Shown in pieces: positions 13,889 to 17,439 of a stretch of 17,439 nt of DNA. Source of the stretch: an uncultured Acetatifactor sp. (lineage in GTDB: Bacteria; Bacillota; Clostridia; Lachnospirales; Lachnospiraceae); contig CAJTLR010000052.1 in the NCBI GenBank assembly GCA_910577185.1, positions 9,792 to 27,230 on the forward strand. The letters are read 5' to 3'. The notes under the pieces were generated by a model that was given only the letters and a program-made list of their open reading frames with translations, was not told the DNA's origin and made no database searches. How positions within the stretch are numbered: position 1 is the first letter of the stretch; each line of letters opens with the position of its first letter. The translations under genes were made by a program, and so were the position numbers.

Positions 13889-14377
13889 TTACACTTCCTC
13901 AAACGGAATCCCTTTTCCTCCCAGATATTTCCTGACTGCTTTGTCCCATATGGCATCCGCTTCCCTGGATAACAGGAAAGTGTGGTAAGAAGTCCCTGTT
14001 GTGAGCACTGCCTTTGTGCCATCATATCGAATATTCAGCACCAGGGCCCTGATCTGGGAGGATTCCACACTGCAGGATTCTTTCTCCAGCAATGCCGCCG
14101 TTTTTTCCGGCATCAGATGTAATACAAAACGAAATGAGAGAGGGGTGCGCTTTCCTTTTATCAGGTCAAAGCACAGCCCTTTTAATTCTCTCCAGGGGCG
14201 GAACTCAAAATCCGTCTTCTCCCCGTCCCCATAAAAGTCATGATTCACATGTCCATCAATCGTAATCGTACTTGCAGTACTGATCACTGCTTCTTCCAGT
14301 AAAAAAATGTCAAAAGTATCTGATGCCAGAAGCTGGCTCATAAACTGTTTCATGGAAGTAATCTGTAAAGCAATCAT
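13889..14377 (-). CDS. DUF5721-like protein of unknown function
   Basis: This 162-residue protein begins MIALQITSMKQFMSQLL and contains TFDIFLLEEAVISTASTIT, IDGHVNHDFY, FRPWRELKGLCFDLIKGKRT and ALVLNIRYDG. This order matches what I recall of the Lachnospiraceae family DUF5721. It is soluble, with no signal peptide or membrane helix and no catalytic motif I can name. The ATG at 14377 is preceded by GGGAGAG; a longer frame from 14404 lacks an SD. A long leader with several TCCGGA palindromes precedes it. It often occurs as a single conserved gene in these bacteria. The function is unknown. Confidence 0.78.
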   Translation of the reverse strand: MIALQITSMKQFMSQLLASDTFDIFLLEEAVISTASTITIDGHVNHDFYGDGEKTDFEFRPWRELKGLCFDLIKGKRTPLSFRFVLHLMPEKTAALLEKESCSVESSQIRALVLNIRYDGTKAVLTTGTSYHTFLLSREADAIWDKAVRKYLGGKGIPFEEV

Positions 14378-14551
14378 AAATCTCTCTCCCGTATCCTGCG
14401 CCAAAATCTGTGCTCACGCCGGCCCTATCACCATATATGATATGTGTCCGGACGCAGGAGCATTTTCACTTCTCCGGATTTCCCCGCAGGTCCGGAGCGT
14501 GCCGGATCATTTCTTTCCGGCAGCTGTGCGTCACAGTTTTATCATGCATTT

Positions 14552-14580
14552 AATTTAGCACAAAACCATAATACATGCAA
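14552..14580 (-). promoter_or_regulatory. Candidate promoter for the DUF5721 gene
   Basis: On the minus strand TTGCAT (14575-14580) is followed after 17 bases by TAAATT (14552-14557) with an upstream TG extension. The long leader that follows contains GCCGGA/TCCGGC and repeated TCCGGA palindromes. Confidence 0.4.
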
Positions 14581-14604
14581 CCAGAAAAACAGTTCCCGGA
14601 AGTC

Positions 14605-15594
14605 TTAGCGCATGTTATATTCCTCATAAAAGCATTTCCTTGCGGTTTCATCAACGGCCGCAAGTCTGGCATCCTCCAGCCTTCCTTCCAGCAAAAGCCT
14701 ATTCATCAGCATCCCCATCATCGCCTCACCCTGTTCTATTCCTTGTTCCATTCCCTGCTTAATCCCTTTGCGGACTCCCTTTTTCTCCGCGTGTTTCTGC
14801 ATATCCCGCACTGCTTTACACATGTCTGCAACCTCCTCGTTCTTTTCGTCCTGCGTGAACCGGATATGTTCCATAATGTCTCCTATGCTCGTACATACAT
14901 CTATGACATTCACCGCGCTTCTGGGTATCCGGCTGAAATAATCCCTATTTTCCCGGATATAAGCCTCATATTCCCTCCCGGACCGCGTATGCTTCATAAT
15001 TCCCAGCACATACTTCAGATCCGATTCCATGTTCTGTAGATCTTCTTCCGGTATATGCCGCATATGTATCAGATGAACCCGGTAATCCCCGAACAATTCC
15101 CGCACCTTCGCCGGCAGTTCCCCTATCCTAGTCATCTCTCCCAGCGACAGCGGTTCCTGCCAGACCTTCCCGCCCCAGTACAGTGTAAGGTTCAGCACCG
15201 GATCCAGACGGTCCGACTTTTTATAACGGTATTTAAAATCGTCCGCCCCTTCATAGGTTCCTCCCACAATTTTATTCTTTTCCTGAATTCTCTCAATCTG
15301 CCGTCCGTAAGCCTGACAGTCCAGTTCCATAAGGCGCCAGGGATAGATCAGATTGATACTGTCCTGATTTTCCAGCCCTAGTAAAAATACGTTTTTTCCT
15401 GCCCGGACCCGTTTTATCCCATCCCTTTGCCGAAACGAAAGTCTGTCCCCGGAATTCCGGACAGCATAAAACCCTTCCTCCTCTTGAAACTCCCAGTCCC
15501 CTGGTATTTTTTCTCCCAGGTAATACCCCAGCACGGCACGGATTCTGTCCGGCCTGCTCATGTACACATTCAGCGCATTATTGGGCTGTCCCAT
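14605..15594 (-). CDS. Rpn-type PD-(D/E)XK nuclease family protein
   Basis: This 329-residue protein is of the Rpn/YhgA-like group common in Lachnospiraceae, often annotated as a putative transposase or recombination-promoting nuclease. The nuclease core lies in the first 110 residues, with RQRD (Asp58) and LLGLENQ (Glu75, Gln77) in the places of the family's D and ExQ/ExK residues. ELDCQAYGRQI follows, and then the conserved RYRKSD-equivalent and LTLYWGGKVWQEPLSLGEM. The C-terminal region has the KGIKQGMEQGIEQGE heptad-like stretch typical of these proteins. The ATG at 15594 follows AAAGG by 7 bases; an upstream frame to 15684 lacks support. No inverted ends or target duplication are seen, so mobility is not shown. 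Confidence 0.85.
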   Translation of the reverse strand: MGQPNNALNVYMSRPDRIRAVLGYYLGEKIPGDWEFQEEEGFYAVRNSGDRLSFRQRDGIKRVRAGKNVFLLGLENQDSINLIYPWRLMELDCQAYGRQIERIQEKNKIVGGTYEGADDFKYRYKKSDRLDPVLNLTLYWGGKVWQEPLSLGEMTRIGELPAKVRELFGDYRVHLIHMRHIPEEDLQNMESDLKYVLGIMKHTRSGREYEAYIRENRDYFSRIPRSAVNVIDVCTSIGDIMEHIRFTQDEKNEEVADMCKAVRDMQKHAEKKGVRKGIKQGMEQGIEQGEAMMGMLMNRLLLEGRLEDARLAAVDETARKCFYEEYNMR

Positions 15595-15786
15595 TCTCCC
15601 GCCTTTCCGCAGGGTATCACAACAGACCGGTTCTGTGCCGGACAAAACTGCTCTCCCTGCCTCTGTTTTTTGGTGTGATTTCAAGCAGGGAATTTCCGAA
15701 AAAACGAATGTCAGATGTCATAGCCCTGCGGACCTGCCGCAGATAGAATTTTCCTGCCTGCCGAATTTCATTTTGATGATGTGACT

Positions 15787-15815
15787 ACTATAACACATTC
15801 AATGACATAATGCAA
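15787..15815 (-). promoter_or_regulatory. Promoter for the Rpn-type gene
   Basis: On the minus strand TTGCAT (15810-15815) is 17 bases from TATAGT (15787-15792), which has a TG extension. The leader to the ATG is about 185 nt. Confidence 0.6.
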
Positions 15816-15851
15816 TAAATGTTTTTTCGTTCATTTTTCGTGTTTTTCTAA

Positions 15852-15880
15852 TTGCGTTTTACGTTTTCATACTATATAAT
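15852..15880 (+). promoter_or_regulatory. Promoter for the glycosyltransferase gene
   Basis: TTGCGT (15852-15857) is 17 bases from a consensus TATAAT (15875-15880). It is divergent from the Rpn promoter. The T-rich stretch at 15820-15850 lies between them, with TTTTTCGT appearing twice. Confidence 0.75.
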
Positions 15881-15934
15881 GTACATGATACAAAATAACA
15901 TCAGGATAAATGCGGCACAGTAAGGAGGACCTCC

Positions 15935-17122
15935 GTGAAGACCAGAAAAAACAGCCACGGTTACATAAATTATCTGATCATTGCTTCCATCAGTTTTATT
16001 GCATTGTATATCCGGTATCTGGGAAGAGATGTCATCAGCGGCGATTTTGAGGACTGCCTGAATTCCTGGTATCTGGAAGTCACCACCCCCGGCCCCGGCA
16101 TTGATTCCCTGCTGGCATATACCGGTGATTATCCCATGCCCTATGCCTTTATGATCTGGCTTCTGGGAAAATTACCCATCCCTTTTCTATACAGCCTGAA
16201 AATGGTCAATACCTTATTTGACTTTATTATGGCAGTCCTCATCGGAAAAATCACCGCATATTTCAAACCCGAAAACAAAAACAGTTTCTGTCTCGGATAT
16301 TGCATCACCCTGCTTTTGCCCAATGTAATCATCAACAGCGCTTTCTGGGGACAGTGTGACGGACTTTATACCATGTTTCTTTTTGCGGCTTTCTACTGCT
16401 GGCTGCAGAAAAAATACCCTGCCATGATGATAATGTTCGGTCTGGCATTTTCTTATAAACTGCAGTCCGTATTTCTTCTTCCGTTTGTGCTGATTGTCTA
16501 TTGGCTGGAAAAAGAATTTTCTATCCTTCAGTTCCTGATCATTCCGGCCACCATGCTGGTCATGAACATACCGGCAGTCATTGCAGGATACTCTCCCGCC
16601 ATCACCTTTACCAAATACATGGGGCAGGCAGGAGGATATCCCTGGCTGTACTATTTTTATCCGAATCTATGGTTTTTCTTTCAGGCCAGACCCTATTATC
16701 TGTTCAGTACGGGGGCCATCATGCTGGCTGTGACCGCACTGCTGATTTTTGTACTTCTGCTGGTAAAAAGGAATGTGATGCCCAGCCGTGCCAATGCTTT
16801 ACATATCCTGCTGTGGACTGCCTATACCTGCGGATTCTTCCTGCCCTCCATGCATGAGCGTTATGGTTATTTCATGGAACTGACCGCCGTGATCATTGCC
16901 ATTGTCAACATACGCCGCTTATGGCTTCCTCTCATCATGATCCTATGTACCCTTCCGAAATATCTGTATGCGGTGGGTGTGGGGGAAAATCCACTGTGGC
17001 TGCAAATGGCAGAGGCTATTGTGAATACACTGTTGTATTTGTCTTACACATGTCTTTTCTGGCAGAAGCTTTTCCGGAAGAAAGCCGAAAGCAGCGCCCG
17101 GATAAAGCAGCTTGCAGCCTAA
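15935..17122 (+). CDS. Gpi18-like GT-C membrane mannosyltransferase family protein
   Basis: This 395-residue polytopic membrane protein has about 9-10 hydrophobic helices. GT-C features are visible: SGDFEDCLNSWY (35-46) in the first extracytoplasmic loop with the catalytic-type acidic residues, FWGQCD (137-142), SYKLQ (173-177) and MHERY (306-310). This set matches bacterial proteins related to Gpi18 mannosyltransferase. It should use a lipid-phosphate sugar donor on the outer face of the membrane to glycosylate a lipid or polymer; donor and acceptor are unknown. The start is GTG with a perfect AAGGAGG 6 bases upstream. It is a single gene with its own promoter, and repeat element copy 2 begins 85 bp after the stop. 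Confidence 0.83.
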   Translation: MKTRKNSHGYINYLIIASISFIALYIRYLGRDVISGDFEDCLNSWYLEVTTPGPGIDSLLAYTGDYPMPYAFMIWLLGKLPIPFLYSLKMVNTLFDFIMAVLIGKITAYFKPENKNSFCLGYCITLLLPNVIINSAFWGQCDGLYTMFLFAAFYCWLQKKYPAMMIMFGLAFSYKLQSVFLLPFVLIVYWLEKEFSILQFLIIPATMLVMNIPAVIAGYSPAITFTKYMGQAGGYPWLYYFYPNLWFFFQARPYYLFSTGAIMLAVTALLIFVLLLVKRNVMPSRANALHILLWTAYTCGFFLPSMHERYGYFMELTAVIIAIVNIRRLWLPLIMILCTLPKYLYAVGVGENPLWLQMAEAIVNTLLYLSYTCLFWQKLFRKKAESSARIKQLAA

Positions 17123-17206
17123 ACCAAAAGCAGGAAACTATATGTTCCGGGCACCTGTGACCGGATACAAAACTCCGGTTTGTGCACTGGCCGGGCCGGG
17201 CGGTAT

Positions 17207-17315
17207 CGGAATCAAAGACCCCGCTGCAGGCAATAGGGTATCAGACTTGCAACGCTGCGCAACAGAAAGCGTCCAAAGGACACTTGGGTCTTTGACCCTC
17301 ACGGCATTCGCAAGC
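17207..17315 (+). repeat. Structured dispersed element, core of copy 2
   Basis: This is a gapless 109-bp match to 12277-12385. Pairings here are stronger: TCAAAGACCC at the start with GGGTCTTTGA near the end (10 bp), or GGGTC-TTT-GACCC as a local hairpin next to GTCC-AAA-GGAC. The two loops, AAA and TTT, are complementary. It sits downstream of the glycosyltransferase gene in the same orientation as copy 1. Confidence 0.85.
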
Positions 17316-17439
17316 CAATAAAAATTTGCAAGCCAATTAGAAATTCGCAAGGCAATTAAAAATTGGCAAGGCAATTAAAAATTGGCAAGGCAATTAAAAA
17401 TTGGCAAGGCAATTAAAAATTGGCAAGGCAATTAAAAAT
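17314..17439 (+). repeat. Expanded 19-bp tandem tail of copy 2 (continues past window)
   Basis: One 18-bp unit (17314-17331) and one variant unit (17332-17350) are followed by GGCAATTAAAAATTGGCAA. That unit is repeated identically at 17351, 17370, 17389 and 17408, with a partial one from 17427 to the edge. Each unit contains CAATT-AAA-AATTG. Perfect identity of the last units points to recent expansion. The right boundary is outside the window. Confidence 0.95.

Noticed and set aside
14605..15594. Active transposon around the Rpn-type gene
   Set aside because: No terminal inverted repeats or target-site duplication could be seen on either side.
4544..15716. Shared 12-mer CGAATGTCAGAT at 4544-4555 and 15705-15716
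   Set aside because: Similarity does not extend into the flanks; it could be chance in a window of this size.
17154..17186. ACCGGA/TCCGGT stem after the glycosyltransferase as a terminator
   Set aside because: The stem is short and lacks a T-run, so it does not meet the intrinsic terminator pattern.
17314..17439. CRISPR array
   Set aside because: Units are contiguous 19-mers with no spacers between them and no cas genes nearby.

Overview
The window looks like chromosomal DNA from a spore-forming Clostridia, most likely a Lachnospiraceae species. This rests on gene content rather than any database search: the pyrH-frr-uppS-cdsA-dxr-rseP block in Gram-positive order, a SpoVA protein, a FeoB-associated Cys-rich peptide under a Fur-like box, an Rpn-type PD-(D/E)XK protein, an ECF sigma/DUF4367 pair and a DUF5721-like protein. 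Strong AGGAG-type ribosome binding sites and many TTGxxx-17-TATAAT promoters fit a low- to mid-GC Firmicute.

Region 1 (1-7047, minus strand) is one long envelope and housekeeping operon. In transcription order it has a membrane-anchored polysaccharide deacetylase, pyrH, frr, uppS, cdsA, dxr, rseP and the N-terminal part of a Ser/Thr protein kinase that runs off the left edge. The operon links UMP phosphorylation, ribosome recycling, undecaprenyl and phospholipid precursor synthesis, the MEP isoprenoid pathway and a site-2 protease. Structured intergenic DNA lies inside it: a long hairpin between frr and uppS, and copy A of a small dispersed repeat between cdsA and dxr.

Region 2 (7048-7941) holds a bidirectional terminator, an orphan 59-residue FeoB-associated protein with a near-ideal promoter and a perfect 7-1-7 Fur-type box, a doubtful 45-codon ORF, an inverted repeat and copy B of the small repeat.

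Region 3 (7942-10612, minus strand) is a compositionally distinct, partly AT-rich accessory cluster: an ECF sigma factor, a membrane protein with a probable DUF4367 ectodomain, a secreted protein and a KTSC-domain protein.

Region 4 (10777-13882, plus strand) has aroF (DAHP synthase), a small unknown protein with its own promoter, ridA, a shikimate-kinase-like protein with altered substrate residues, and a lone SpoVAE with a possible forespore promoter. DUF5721 and an Rpn-type nuclease follow on the minus strand, then a Gpi18-like GT-C membrane glycosyltransferase on the plus strand.

The most unusual structure is a two-copy dispersed element (12277-12439 and 17207 to beyond 17439). Each copy has a gapless 109-bp core, about 84% identical between copies, carrying several mutually exclusive RNA pairings. 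The core is followed by tandem ~19-bp units that are individually palindromic and show a compensatory base-pair change. The second copy has expanded to at least six full units and continues past the window. I do not recognise it as a named RNA or mobile element.
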